64,000 nucleotides of DNA, taken from the NCBI GenBank assembly GCA_963844115.1, contig CAWJNN010000013.1, forward strand, positions 1-64,000, written 5' to 3'. Shown in pieces: positions 50,101-60,862 of this stretch. Position 1 is the stretch's first letter, and each line of letters starts with the position of its first letter. The position numbers were made by a program, and so were the translations under genes. This DNA is from CS4-C045 sp963844115. Lineage in GTDB: Bacteria > Planctomycetota > Planctomycetia > Pirellulales > UBA7805. A model generated the notes under the pieces. The model ran no database searches, was not told where the DNA came from, and saw only the letters and a program-made list of their open reading frames with translations.

Positions 50101-53100
50101 GCGTCGTCTGCGTCTCCGGCCGCAAGGCTGCTGAAAGATCCGCCAGCGGAAACATTTCGCACTTCTTTCAGCGTGGAAAGCGTCGGTTCGACTAACGTGA
50201 CATCGGCTGCCTGAACAGCCGGCAGCGCGTTGCCGGTCCAGGAGAGCACTGCTGAGTTATTCCGCGTCGCACCCGTCTGGTTGTTGGTGGCATTTGATAC
50301 GACCGCGCGGTAGGTGATCGTGATCGTTTCGTCCGTCGCATTATTGGAATTGCTATTGGTGATGGTGCCGAAATCGAAGGTCACGACGCGGCCCGAGCTG
50401 GTGATCGTCGTATTGGCCGGCGTCGCGCCAACTGTCGGCAGGCCGCCACTGGCAAAGCTGAGGGCACCCGACGCGGCGACGGCCGTCACATCCACAAACA
50501 CGAGGCCGCTGTCCAGCGTATCGACGACACGCGCGTTCGTCATTTCCCCTTCCGGTACGGTGACGGTCAGCGTGTAGGTCACCCATTCGCCGACGGTCGC
50601 CTGCGTGGCCGCATTGTTGCCCGGTTCGGTAATCTCCGTGCCGTCCAACGTCTTATCGGGAATGGGTGACTTGGTTATTACGGTCGCCGTGTCGCTGGGA
50701 TCGACAGCGCCGGACACGACGCTGGGGTCGGTCAGGTCTTCACCTCCTTCAGAACTGGAAAAGCTGGCCACCGCGGACGTGTTTACGATCGCTTCGTTCG
50801 GCGCGACATCGGTGGCGAGCGTCACGTCGTAGGAGATGACGATCGTATTCGAGCCGTTGGTGATGGGCGTGCTGCCGTCGTCCGCCGCACCACGACTGAG
50901 CGCCCCGCTGCGCGTCGGCACTGGGATCCGTCGTATTGCCGCTGGTGTAGTTGTCGGTCAGCGTAATGTCCAGCGCGCCGCTGACCGCACTGTAGGCAAA
51001 CGTGTAATCGGTGCCGGCGGTGAGCAATGCCCCGTCGCCGCGTCGGACTGCCAGATTCGTAAAGGTTGTTCGATCGTACTCGGCGGGCACGACATCCAAG
51101 ATATTCACGTCGTACGCATCGCCGCGGCCCTGGTTCTGGACGACGATCGCGTAGCGAACGTCGTCGTCGGCATCCACGTCTTCGCCGGCGGCATCGCCAA
51201 GATCCGAACCACCGATCGCTGTGGCCTGCGCCGATGAAAAGACAGGACCGCCCGTGAAGGTCGTGGCCGCGCCGGGGGCGTTGAAACCGATGCCGCCCAG
51301 GGTCAACCCCGTGCTGTTGTAGCCGACCACACCCTTTTGAATGTCGACCTCCGGCTGGACCAGCTCGAAACGCACGATCTGATCGATTAGCGTGCTGCCG
51401 GCATTGGTCGAATCTTCGTTGACCCGCATTTGGTTCGTCAGGAACAGGTCGCTGGCGAACGCTTGCGGGCCGACTTGCAAAGTTAGCAGCAAGTCAATGG
51501 TCGTCGCGCGGTGCAACGGAATGTCATCGAACGAGCCGAAATCCATCGTGATACTGTTGTTCACCGTATCGGTCGTGATCGTAGGATTCCGTGCGCCGAA
51601 ACCGAAGGTGGCGAAATAGGTGTCGTCCGGTCCGACGGTCACTTCATTGACCGGCGGGATACCGCCGAGGGTCGAGAAGGTCGCTGTGCCTGGAACCGCC
51701 AAAACCGGCAGCGGCGGGAAGTCGATGATCTGCAGATTCTCGAAGTCACTGGTCGGCAACGTGTACGTCAGCTTGTACGTCACAAGATCGCCGGCTTGGA
51801 CGGCGACCAGGTTGTCGGGACCGTACGGCAAGTTGGTCGTTTGCGAATTGACTGCATGCAAGACCTTTGTCCCAGTTCCGGCGGGCAGAGCGACACTGGC
51901 GCCCGTATTGTCGGTGCCCTGCCCTATCACGCCCACCAGGTCTGCCGCATCCAGCTGGTCGCCCTGGATCAACGGCACCGTGTTGCCGAGCACGTCCAGT
52001 TGATCGACAGAGTTATCGCCTGAGGGGAAATCGTCGCTGAATTCTTCTTTGACTTCTGTGTAGAAGGTGATCGTTCCTTGAGCGGCTCCAAACAGTGTCG
52101 GATTACCGTTCAGCGGCGAATCCGCGCTGCCGCCGTTGCGAATGTCGCCACCGACCAGCAAGCCGCCGTCGAATCCGTGCGCGATTAGTTCTTGCGAAAT
52201 GTTGAAACGCAGAAACGTTGTTCCGTCGATCGTTCCCACGCCGGCATCGCTAAAGATAGGACTGGCCGGAACGTCACCGGAATAGGTCGTCGGGTCGGAC
52301 CGCGTCGTGCCTTCGATAAAGTAACGACGTGAGAAATCGATCGAGCCTGGATCGCTGAACACCGCAGTCGATGAGTTGCTGCGCGTGACGGGAGCCGTGT
52401 CGTAGGCATTGTCAACTTGTAACGTCGGCGTGGCGACGCCGACACCGACCGCGCCCAGGTACAGCCGCTGCCCGTCGCTCATAATGTCTTCCAGAAAAAC
52501 GTTCTGAAATGCGTAGTAGTCGGAGACCTGAAAGTCGATGTCGTAGCGCAACAGCGTTGTGCCGGGGATGATCGATGACGTGGCCAGACCCGTCACCGGA
52601 TCGACCGGCGTGACGGACTTTTGTGTGGCCAGGGAATGTTCTTGTAATTCATGAGCGTTCGCGGGCAGTACGATCGATACGGGCTGCGGGCTGGGCAAAT
52701 CGCGGACGTCGATCGGCGCCCACGTGCCGTCGGCACGTCCGGTATTGGTGTCCAGCACCGAGTCCGTCCCGGTCACGGAATTCTGCGGCAGGATTTCGGA
52801 CCCACTGCGGTCATCGCGCGGGACGAAGAACTCTAACTGCAGCGACGTATCCGGTCCGTCCTGACCCAGTACCGTACCGAAATTGCCGACGACCGTTCCG
52901 CCAGGTAGGACCGTCGTGGCCGTCGAACCGGTCACGTTGGTGGCGATCGTCGAGCCATGAACGGTCATCACGACGTTGGCCGCCCCCGTCCATTGCATGC
53001 TGTCGGCCAGCGTATCGGTGATGGTCACCAGATCAATGGTCTGGCCCGTGGCGATGTCCACTTCCAGTCGATAGTCACGTTTGTAGTTGGGACCGGTGGC

Positions 53101-53886
53101 CGTTTCGTCTTCGGGGCCAAGGTAGGTTTTTTCCAGAGTCCACAGGATCGGGTCGATCTGGCTGCTGGTCGAACCTGTCTGTCGGATCGGCGGATCCGGA
53201 ATAGGATCGTCCGCCGGAGTTTCACCAAAGCGGAAACCGCCAACGGCCGAGACATTGAGCGCGGTGCCCATGTCGGCCAGGTCACTGACACCCAGCGAAA
53301 CATCGATCGCCGCTGCCGGCTGCCCGGCCGTAAAGCTTCCGAATGGCAAGGTCAGCACAGCGACCGTATCGCCATCTTGAAAGCCGGCCGGCGGCGACGT
53401 GGTAAGACCAGTCAATGGATGAACGTACGTGGGTCCACTGAGCGTGATCAAATCCGTTCGCGGCAACTGCGCGCCAAGATACGTCGCGTCGAAGTTGCTC
53501 AGCGTGATCCCGTCCGGCGGCGCCGTGAACTCGCCGTCCGGACCGGTCGTGTCCAGGAACAGATCAATGTAGGGGCCGTAACCCGTTGTGACCGCGTCCG
53601 TATTATCGAACAACGCGGTAATGCTGGTTTCCTCGCCGATCATAACATCGGTGGGCAAACCGGGCAGAGTAGCGACGGGCGCCGCCATTAGCAGCTGGCG
53701 ATCTTCCAGCTGCTCTTGTCTGAGCGTCCGATTGCGCTCGCGTCTGCGTTTGCGCTCGCCGCTCGACTTGTTCCGATTTCTTTTTTTGTTTACCCAGTCA
53801 ATCCAAGACAACATACCGTTCGCCTTCATCTCTAGTGAATCCGAAAACAAAACCCGCCGGCGAAACGGATTTTGTTTGCACTTCAA
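41196..53886 (-). CDS. Giant secreted surface protein with CnaB-like repeats, GEVED domain and matrixin-like site; five frame breaks
   Basis: Reconstructed as one gene of about 4,229 residues. The N-terminus has a basic stretch then QEQLEDRQLLMAAP, the planctomycete-type signal motif. About 1,450 residues of DUF11-like beta repeats follow, then thirteen SdrD-B/CnaB units opening with patterns like GDxVWYDxDGDGxQ. Later come a GEVED domain (FIDYNADGDFAD), a zinc-protease motif HELGHVLGREH (about 42676-42708) and eight C-terminal 47-residue repeats. Breaks are at about 50910 (extra G), 49557, 49060, 47670 and 46828; net indels restore one frame exactly. The protein is presumably exported and adhesive; the metalloprotease-like part may process it. 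Confidence 0.8.
41199..42290 (-). repeat. Eight tandem 47-residue repeats at the giant protein C-terminus
   Basis: Units of about 141 bases encode FDRVYAYATAGGE, then YLYDSIGDD, then GDGFFNDA in order. Seven are complete and the last is cut short before the stop codon. Units 3 to 6 are closest to each other, the outer ones more diverged, as expected for expansion from the middle. Confidence 0.9.
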
Positions 53887-54567
53887 CTCGCGACGTGGCG
53901 CCTATGCCTGAAGACAATTCAGGCGTTGCGCAAACATAAGGGACGTCGATTGAATTACTCACCAAGAATAACACGATTTGTTCCTTCGTCGTGCGCCCTT
54001 TCAGAAGATGGAAGAACTTTACGATCAGTCATCAAGGATCGGTTGTGGCGCACGGGCAAGACGATTGCGACCGATCCGAAGTTTACGATTGCCACGAATG
54101 AGACCAACATTTGGAGTGCGATGACTTGTCATCGCTTTGGATTACTAACATTTATCGGTGTCGTACCGGCGGCATTTCGAACGCCGATTTCGGAATGAAA
54201 GCGGCGACAAGTCGCCGCACTCCAAAACTCCGACCTCCAACTGGCCAATTCAATCACAACAATTACCTGGCTGAGGTCTACAAACGCTTCTCGTACCATT
54301 GCATCATTCGTAACGGTTATGCGAGCAAAACCGGAAAAACCGCCGGGATCATTTGTCACGATCACTCCCGTGGAGGTACCCGCACAACCGGTCCGTTGCA
54401 TCCAACCTGCAAGGATTTGAGGGCAGTCGTGTCGGTTGTCATGATTGTGCTGCTATTCCCGAAAACAATAGCCCGTCTTGTTGTCCGATGACGATGCGTA
54501 GTAGCGGATGAGCGGGTTACTCCGCGAAGGATCGTTTTGTGCGTCGACAGGGATGATTGGCATTGCG
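53887..54567. other. Non-coding gap holding a REPIN-like element
   Basis: No gene is supported over 680 bases between the divergent giant gene and the BBP7 gene. The only clear structure is the paired hairpin element at 54110-54226. Promoters of both genes should be here, but no clear boxes were found. Confidence 0.5.
54110..54226. repeat. REPIN-like element: two inverted hairpins with compensatory changes
   Basis: Two 29-base arms (54110-54138 and 54198-54226) are inverted copies with a 59-base spacer. Each arm itself folds as an 8-bp hairpin with a 2-base loop: GCGATGAC/GTCATCGC on the left and GCGGCGAC/GTCGCCGC on the right. The arms differ at four bases that form two compensated base pairs, while flanks TTTGGAGT and ACTCCAAA are identical. 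Confidence 0.92.
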
Positions 54568-54690
54568 ATGCGGGAGACAACGCGCTGCGGGAGACGACGC
54601 TGCGGGAGACAGCGCTGCGGGAGACAACGCGCTGCGGGAGACAACGTTGATGAGGGAGACAACATGCTGCGGGAGACAACGTTGATGAGG
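54568..54690 (+). repeat. GGGAGAC minisatellite before and into the BBP7 start
   Basis: Seven imperfect copies of a unit built on CTGCGGGAGACAACG, two of them followed by TTGATGA. Each copy contains GGGAG, a ribosome-binding-like sequence, and the last two place it before an ATG (54664 and 54685). Confidence 0.85.
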
Positions 54691-55785
54691 GCACTCGGAT
54701 GCCAGACCGCATGGATTGCGGCCATGATTCTGATTTTGCTGAGCACTTCGCAGGCATCGGGGGAATGGGGCGCCCTCGGCTTCGACCCGCGGCGAGGCTA
54801 TAGCGCGGGGAACGGGGAATCTAACGAGCACCCTTTCCGCAGGTGTGACGCATGCGACTTATGTTCGAATACCGACTGCTGTGAACCGGCGTGGACGTTT
54901 ACGGCCGACGCGCTGTTTCTGCACCGCAGTGATCCGGCGTCCCTCGTCTTGATCGAGAACACGGCGAACCCAGTCGAGAACCTGAACACGGGGCAGCTGG
55001 ATTTGGGTGTTCACACGGGTGTCGATCTGTCGTTAACGCTGCAGTTGGATGAGTTCGACTCCCTGGAGGTTCGTTATTTCGGCGTAGACCCATGGAGCGC
55101 CGCGGCCAGCATCCCGACGACGCCCGGAGACCTGTTGCGATTGAACACGGCGGTCCCGCTGTTTGTCGACGCCGGGGATTCGATCGACGCCCGTTACGCA
55201 TCGGAGTTGCACAATTTCGAAATCAACGGACTGACGGATGTGACGGATCGTTTAACGCTGCTGGGCGGATTTCGTTATTTGGAATTGGACGAAGATCTGC
55301 GTGCCACATTAATCAACTCACTGACGCCATTCAGTTACGGAGTCGCAACTCGCAACCGGCTCTACGGCTTCCAGCTTGGTGGCCGCTTCAAGTTCTGGGA
55401 ATCGTGCTGCCAGGACGATTGCAGTGGTTGTTGCCGGTGCGGTCGCCTAACCATTGATGGCACCGGCAAAGCGGGAGTTTATGGAAACGCTTTGGCCAGG
55501 GAATCCGCGGTGAGCACCTTTCGCACGGTGGTGCCGTCAAGCTTACCGGTCCGTCCGCGAACAGCGTTTGTGGGCGAGCTTGGTGTAAGCGCGAACTATC
55601 AAATGTGGAACCGTCTGTCGGTACGCGGCGGTTACCGACTGCTGTGGGTCGACGGCGTGGCGCTGGCCAGCGATCAAGCCGCCGTAACGGCTTTTCTCCC
55701 ACCCGCATTGGCCCCTAGACCGGCAATCGACACAAGCACCGTTTTTTATCACGGAGCGTTCGTCGGCATACAGTATCAGTGGTAA
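54685..55785 (+). CDS. BBP7-family outer-membrane beta-barrel protein
   Basis: A 366-residue protein with signal peptide (WIAAMILILLSTSQASG near residues 10-26). I start at 54685, where GGGAG is nine bases upstream; 54664 is an alternative. A cysteine-rich segment (CDACDLCSNTDCCEP) precedes the barrel, and a second one (CCQDDCSGCCRCG) lies in its middle. Alternating beta-strand patterns (SLEVRYFGVD, LTLLGGFRYLEL, RLYGFQLGGRFKFW) and the end LSVRGGYRLLWVDGVALASDQ and GAFVGIQYQW match the planctomycete BBP7 family. It should sit in the outer membrane; function unknown. Confidence 0.8.
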   Translation: MRALGCQTAWIAAMILILLSTSQASGEWGALGFDPRRGYSAGNGESNEHPFRRCDACDLCSNTDCCEPAWTFTADALFLHRSDPASLVLIENTANPVENLNTGQLDLGVHTGVDLSLTLQLDEFDSLEVRYFGVDPWSAAASIPTTPGDLLRLNTAVPLFVDAGDSIDARYASELHNFEINGLTDVTDRLTLLGGFRYLELDEDLRATLINSLTPFSYGVATRNRLYGFQLGGRFKFWESCCQDDCSGCCRCGRLTIDGTGKAGVYGNALARESAVSTFRTVVPSSLPVRPRTAFVGELGVSANYQMWNRLSVRGGYRLLWVDGVALASDQAAVTAFLPPALAPRPAIDTSTVFYHGAFVGIQYQW

Positions 55786-56034
55786 CCCGGGAGTTGGGCT
55801 AGGGCATCGAGCGGACGAGTCAGGACCTGGTCGTCCGTAATGACCCGGACGCAATGACCCGGACGCAACCGAAAGCGCGGCCTGTCATTAGGGACTCTCG
55901 GGCGCGGTGCCCTGGTTGACCACGACGTCCTCACTCCCGATAACAATCCCACGCAACCAATCGCGGACAAAACGACCGCTATTTCAGATTCCGCCCGCGA
56001 TTACAGATTCCGGACGTATCCTAGCAGGTCGCAT

Positions 56035-56142
56035 TTATTTGCCCTTCTTTTCCTTTTTTATTTTTCGTTTTTCCTTGGGAGTAAGCAGGGCCTTTTTCTG
56101 TTGTTCTCGTTTGCCTTTATCTTTACTTCCTTTATCACCCAT
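56035..56142 (-). CDS. Lysine-rich 35-residue protein
   Basis: A very small gene with GGAG eight bases before the ATG at 56142. It encodes MGDKGSKDKGKREQQ followed by KALLTPKEKRK and more lysines, with 13 Lys in all. Similar tiny Lys-rich proteins occur in many bacteria, with the same MGDK start and TPKEKRK core, as far as I recall. Probably nucleic-acid associated. It lies 45 bases after the cold-shock gene on the same strand and may share its transcript. Confidence 0.75.
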   Translation of the reverse strand: MGDKGSKDKGKREQQKKALLTPKEKRKIKKEKKGK

Positions 56143-56187
56143 ATCTTTTTCTCCGTGATTGAGAACGAATGTTGCTCTCCGTGCCGA

Positions 56188-56385
56188 TCAGACCGGTTTG
56201 ACGTTTTCGGCTCTTGGCCCTTTGGGACCGCGCCCCTCGTTGAATGAAACTCGTTGTCCTTCTTGGAGTTCTTCGTAGCTTACCCCTTCAAGGTCTGACG
56301 AGTGAAAAAACATGTCCTTGTCACTGCCGGTGTCGATAAAACCGAAACCCTTGTCCGTCAGCCGCTTAATCGTGCCTTCTGCCAT
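56188..56385 (-). CDS. cspA: Cold-shock domain protein
   Basis: A 65-residue single CSD protein. RNP1 KGFGFID (12-18) and RNP2 DMFFHSSD (about 24-31) bind single-stranded nucleic acid; the end PKGPRAENVKPV is standard. AGGAAT stands eight bases before the ATG. It acts as an RNA chaperone. The gap of nearly 700 bases upstream leaves room for a regulated leader, which I could not verify. Confidence 0.95.
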   Translation of the reverse strand: MAEGTIKRLTDKGFGFIDTGSDKDMFFHSSDLEGVSYEELQEGQRVSFNEGRGPKGPRAENVKPV

Positions 56386-57073
56386 TTGTCCAATTCCTCA
56401 GAAAGTGTCCTGCAGCATTGTCCCAAAAACACATTGTTCAGGCCGCAGGCTGCTCCAAAGTAAACACCCGATTCTATCGAGTCGGCTGCCTGCAATCAAT
56501 CATCCAAAAGAAGGCGATCGCACGCCCCAGAACGCGAATTTACAGCCCAGGCGGCCTGAAGTTCCGCACTTGAGTCGCCAGTACGTCAATCTTAGGAGAT
56601 TCAGAGCCAGTTCGCCGTTGCCTAATCGCGACCGTCCAAGGGGCGATTTTCTGAGGAATTGGCCAGACAGCTCCTCGTCGGGTCGGCCTGAGCGACCGGG
56701 AACCGCATTACCGCGATCGCCCCTCCAGGGTCCTGGATCGCGATGCAGGCAGCTGCAGGACCGCGGTTCAGGGAGACCTCGGCGGTAGCGGACGCTCACG
56801 ATATCGCGCCGCGCGGCATCGGCACAAGCATCTCACGCGCCCCGCAGTTTTTCAAAAAGGGTCGCTAAAGGGACGAGCACTGGCAGCCTTCTGTTTGTCA
56901 TCCAACGGGAAGAGCAGGCAGGGTAAGCAAGATTGCCGAACGGATCACCTCCAATACGATATCGTTCATTTTTCAGGTCGTCTTGTGTGGAGCACCGTAC
57001 GGAATTCGCAGCGTGCGCTACGTTCAAATGGAATCAACGGCGACATCCGTTACTCGCAAGTAATATAACGCTC
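56386..57073. other. Intergenic, nothing recognised
   Basis: A 688-base stretch between the cold-shock gene and the end of the gamma-glutamyltransferase gene. Open frames here have Arg/Ser/Pro-rich composition and no ribosome-binding site. No strong hairpin was noted. Confidence 0.4.
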
Positions 57074-58802
57074 TCAATAAGCAGCAACGTGGCGGTCTGC
57101 ACGAGGGTCGCCGGCGACGTGTTTTTTTCTCTCTTTCGTAGGGAACGTCAACAGGACAGGCTGGCCGATCGGGCCGCTGACCTGATGGACCTTGTGTCCA
57201 CGTTGTTCTAGTTCGGCGATCGTCGACGCGGCCACGGAGTCATAGATCGAGAGCGTTCCCAACTGGGGTGGTGGCTGGCCGAAAGAGCCGATGTGGTGGG
57301 CGGTGCTAAAGCGCGGCGCTGTCACGGCGGCCGTCGGGTCCATTCCAAATTCGATCACATTCAACAGGACTTGCAGCGTCGTCTGATCTTGAAGGTCACC
57401 GCCAGCCACGCTGATGGCGAGCGCCGGCAGGCCGTCCTTGGAGACCAGGGTCGGGGTGAGCGTGATACGGGGCCGCTTACCCGGCTCGATGCAATTGGGA
57501 TGCCCCTTCCAACTGTTAAGGCTGATCAGCCGACTACCCAACTGCACGCCAGTCTGGCCCGCCAGAACGCCGCCCCAACCACTAGGAGTCGCTGCCACGA
57601 CGTTCCCCCATTGGTCGGATACCAGGCAGGTCGTGGTATCGTTTATCGCCTGCGTTGCGGCAACGTCGCGCATGATCGTTCCGCCCGGAATGGACGCAGC
57701 GTCAGGCTTGCCGGCCAGTTTGTAGTCTTGAGGCGCGACGTTCAACAGCGGTTTCATCGCATGTGGATTGCCCGGTCGCTGCTGATGTGATGCGCGGCGC
57801 AGGTCGATCAACGGACGCCGTAGCGCTGCGTATTTGGTCATTAGCAAGGATTCGAGCGGAACATCGATAAACTGCGGATCACCATAAAAGGTATCGCGAT
57901 CGGCCAGGGCGAGTTTCATGGCCTCCACGACGACATGGACATATTGCGGGCTGTTGTGACCCATTGCCTTGAGGTCGAATCCTTCCAGCAACCGCAGCGT
58001 TTGCAAAAGGTACGGCCCTTGAGTCCAGGGCCGCATTTGTAGATGGTGTAACCGTGATATTTGATGGCAACCGGCACTTCGAAGCGCGTGGTATGCGCAG
58101 CCAAGTCGTCGTAACGGATCAGGCCTTGATGCGCGCGACCAGCGATCGAGCGCATGCGCCACCGGTCCTCGATAAAAATAATCTTGCGCCAATTGGAGGC
58201 CACGCTGGCGGTCGTCCGGGGCCTCCCTTTCGGCCTGCATCACCTGGCGAATGGTTCTCGCCAGATCGGCGGACCAGCGTGGTTCATCTCGATCCAGCGC
58301 TCGCAGCATGGGCTGGGCCACTTGAGCAAACGTCAGTGATCCGTAGCGGTCCAGCGCTGTCAGACAGACGTGTAGGACGGCCGGAACCGCGGCGGCGGCC
58401 GGATCGCTGCCGGGAATGGTTTCGTTTCGATAATTCAAGAAATAGTCGAACGTCGCCAGTTTTGGTGCGGTCCCCTGGCCACTCAGAACCTCTACCACGT
58501 CCCGCCGCGCATCGTAGATGAGGATGGAAACCTCGCCACCAAAGCAAAACTTCGACGACTCCGTGACGGTTTGCGCCAGCAGCGTCGCCACGGCGGCATC
58601 GATGGCATTTCCACCACGCTTCAAGATCTGCATCCCCGCGTCGACCGAGACGGGACGGCCCGCCGCCACGGCACCCTGCGAACCCGAGGCGCTGGACGAA
58701 TGTCGGCCGGCCTCTTGCGCAGACCACATCCATGGGGGTCGCAATGAGTAACGTAATGAACAAGGCAATGAATAAAGCCGGGCATAAACAAAGTCGCGTC
58801 AT
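57074..58802 (-). CDS. ggt: Gamma-glutamyltransferase, three frame breaks
   Basis: A periplasmic Ntn-hydrolase that cleaves or transfers gamma-glutamyl groups, for example of glutathione. Reconstructed at 575 residues from the ATG at 58802 (GGAG eight bases upstream). The signal peptide is LFIALFITLLIATP, cut near VSA/QEAG. SVDAGMQILKRGGNAIDAAVAT and the thrice-Thr site NDTTTCLVSDQWGNVVAATPSG (autocatalytic Thr within TTT) follow in order. Breaks: one extra base at about 58722, one extra near 58130 and one missing near 58035; with these repaired, the middle reads HQGLIRYDDLAAH and CGPWTQGPYLLQTL. Family is certain, the gene's health is not. Confidence 0.82.
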
Positions 58803-58955
58803 GATTGGATCTCCTGATCCAGCGCAATATACATCCCGGTGTACGCCGTGGCCACGATCGATGCTCAGGAACCGGCCTCGCTGCATTGCGGCCAGTCGCC
58901 GATCGTCTATCGCCGCCGCCGGGCATGTTAACCCGACCGGCATTGATTGACGCAA

Positions 58956-59270
58956 TTACTCCAGCCGCACATGTTCGATTGCGTGCTGGATCATCCAATC
59001 GAGCCACAGTTCCTGTTCTTCCGTGATTTCGACGTCCACCGTGTTGGCGCTGTCGAGTGGCGAGACAATCCGAACGACGCCCTCGTCGTAGAATCGCAGC
59101 GCGTCTTCCCGCCGTACCCACCGTTCCCCTTTCGCGAGCGTTTCGGGGACGCCCTGCTCTCCCGGCGGCGTGATGAAGTAGGTGACGTCGTGCTTGAACC
59201 TGGCCGGCATCTCCAAGGGTGGGAGTTCCGGTTTCTCGACGGCGTAAACAAGGATCGGCATAAATGACAC
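58956..59270 (-). CDS. Conserved-looking hypothetical protein
   Basis: A 104-residue intact frame. It reads as an alpha/beta protein (MSFMPILVYAVEKPELPP, VRREDALRFYDEGVVRIVSPLD, EEQELWLDWMIQHAIEHVRL) without signal peptide, membrane segment or cysteine. No family recognised. It lies just upstream of ggt on the same strand, with about 150 bases between. Confidence 0.6.
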   Translation of the reverse strand: MSFMPILVYAVEKPELPPLEMPARFKHDVTYFITPPGEQGVPETLAKGERWVRREDALRFYDEGVVRIVSPLDSANTVDVEITEEQELWLDWMIQHAIEHVRLE

Positions 59271-59453
59271 TCGGAGCGAAAAGGAATACGGTCTTGCCGT
59301 CGAACGACGTTTGTCTCTGCCGTTAGCCTAACAGATGATCCCGTCCGGATGAACCGAAGCGGCGAACCAGGTGGCTGTTCAGTATGTTACAACCTATTGG
59401 CGACTCTCTTCTGCCTGGCCTGCCGGCCCGTTGGGTGAACGACCAGACGGGAA

Positions 59454-59759
59454 ATGTCCATGACCAGTGAAAATACTCTTCGAAGAGACCTTATTACGGT
59501 CGAGGTTAACGAGAACTTTACAGAAGCCGTCCTCCAATTCCGTGATAAAAGCAGATTGTGTTTCTGCCACCGCGTCGATGAGCGTTGGGCGAAAGCGGTC
59601 GGTCCGGAGCAGCAAGAGGATGAAGCGGGACGAGCGGGGGAACTCCTGTCCGCCATGACGTTGTTCCGGCTCAACGCGAAACACCTGGACATCCAATTTG
59701 AAGACGGCAGCCGTTGGGATGAATCGCTTCAAACCTTCAATCCCCCAAGCCGCGAGTGA
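59454..59759 (+). CDS. Hypothetical protein
   Basis: A 101-residue frame with balanced composition (LITVEVNENFTEAVLQFRDKSRLCFCHRVDERWAKAV). A helical middle (EQQEDEAGRAGELLSAMTLFRL) and a beta-rich end are visible. No family recognised. GACGGGAA stands just before the ATG. Confidence 0.6.
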   Translation: MSMTSENTLRRDLITVEVNENFTEAVLQFRDKSRLCFCHRVDERWAKAVGPEQQEDEAGRAGELLSAMTLFRLNAKHLDIQFEDGSRWDESLQTFNPPSRE

Positions 59760-59875
59760 TGGTGAGCTGGACCCAACGTGTGGGTGATGCCGCCACGCAC
59801 TCGACATGGTTGCGGCCGCCGCGTTAGCGATTGCGTTCTTCGAGGAATGGTGAGCATCCCGCAGAGATTTGCTTG

Positions 59876-60862
59876 CTACCGTTCTTCGTCTGGCAAATGG
59901 TACTTCGCATCGACCGGTCGAACGCAGATGTTCGCCACCAGTGCGGCGATCAACAGCGCCGCCATCAAGTACATCGTGGAATTGTAAAAAAAGATCGTAT
60001 AAGTCGGCTTGCGCCCAGGTAATCCGACGCGCTGGCCCAAAAGAAGCGTCCCAGCATGTTGAACACACTGATCATCAGCACGTACGTCGCGGCGAAATTG
60101 TCGTTGACGATGTTCGGCAAGGTGGGTTGGAAGATCTCGCTCATCATGGTTTTGGCCACGCCTAATACACCAATCCCGGCAGTCACGTTGAAACAGAGCA
60201 CAATCCACACCAGATAGAATTGCGGCGTGCGCATGGCTTGCTCGATGCTGACGTGATGTTGCGAGATCATCTTCTGGTCGGATTGCTGTTCGTCGGGCGG
60301 AGTCCATCCGGCGGGCTGCCAGCCTGGGGCCGGAATGCGATAGGAAAACGCCGCCAAAAGCATCACCACGAAATAGACGAAACCCAGCACAAGGAACGTT
60401 TCGGCGACCCCCGTACTGCCGGTCCCCACCGCGTAGACGCCTTGGTCGCCCGGCACGATCATCTGCGCTACCTCACTGGCCCAGATACAAAAGCCACAAC
60501 TGGTGCCACCAGATGCCAAGGCTGCCAAGTGCGAATCCACCGCCCCAACATATCGCGGCGACGGTCCCCACCGCGCGGGGGCCAACTCGTTCCAGCCACT
60601 TCCCGGCAACTGCGGCGGAGAGGCCTAAACACACGATTGCCACGGTGAAGATCCACACAACCTGCCGCAACGTCCAGTCGTCGGCCGCACTGGCCGCGAC
60701 TCCTTCGATCTTGGTTAGCGGCGAGTTGAAGATACTCCAGGCATACACCGATCCGATGCACAGATGGATCGCTATCGAAGCCGGCGGCACTTTCCAGCGA
60801 TTGAAGTCAGGGCCGGCAACGATTTGTTCCTTGGAAAACAGACTGAAAGCCATACACGCCAA
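59876..60862 (-). pseudogene. OFA-type MFS transporter with frame breaks and an internal gap
   Basis: The N-terminal part (60862-60473) has IHLCIGSVYAWSIFNSPLTKIEG and several helices, the C-terminal parts carry RIPAPGWQPAGWTPP, the loop that marks the oxalate/formate antiporter-like group. Between WLLYLGQ and SEVAQMIVPGD about 50 residues are missing that normally hold the helix 4-5 region (the D-R-x-G-MATG type block). The frame also shifts at the join and at about 60010 (octamer GCGCAAGC, one base missing). After repair it ends PVDAKYHLPDEER. As written it is not functional; the internal loss could be real or an assembly fault. Confidence 0.7.

Noticed and set aside
56500..56799. A 99-codon minus-strand frame between csp and ggt
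   Set aside because: Arg/Gly/Ser-rich composition typical of random GC-rich sequence, no start signals.
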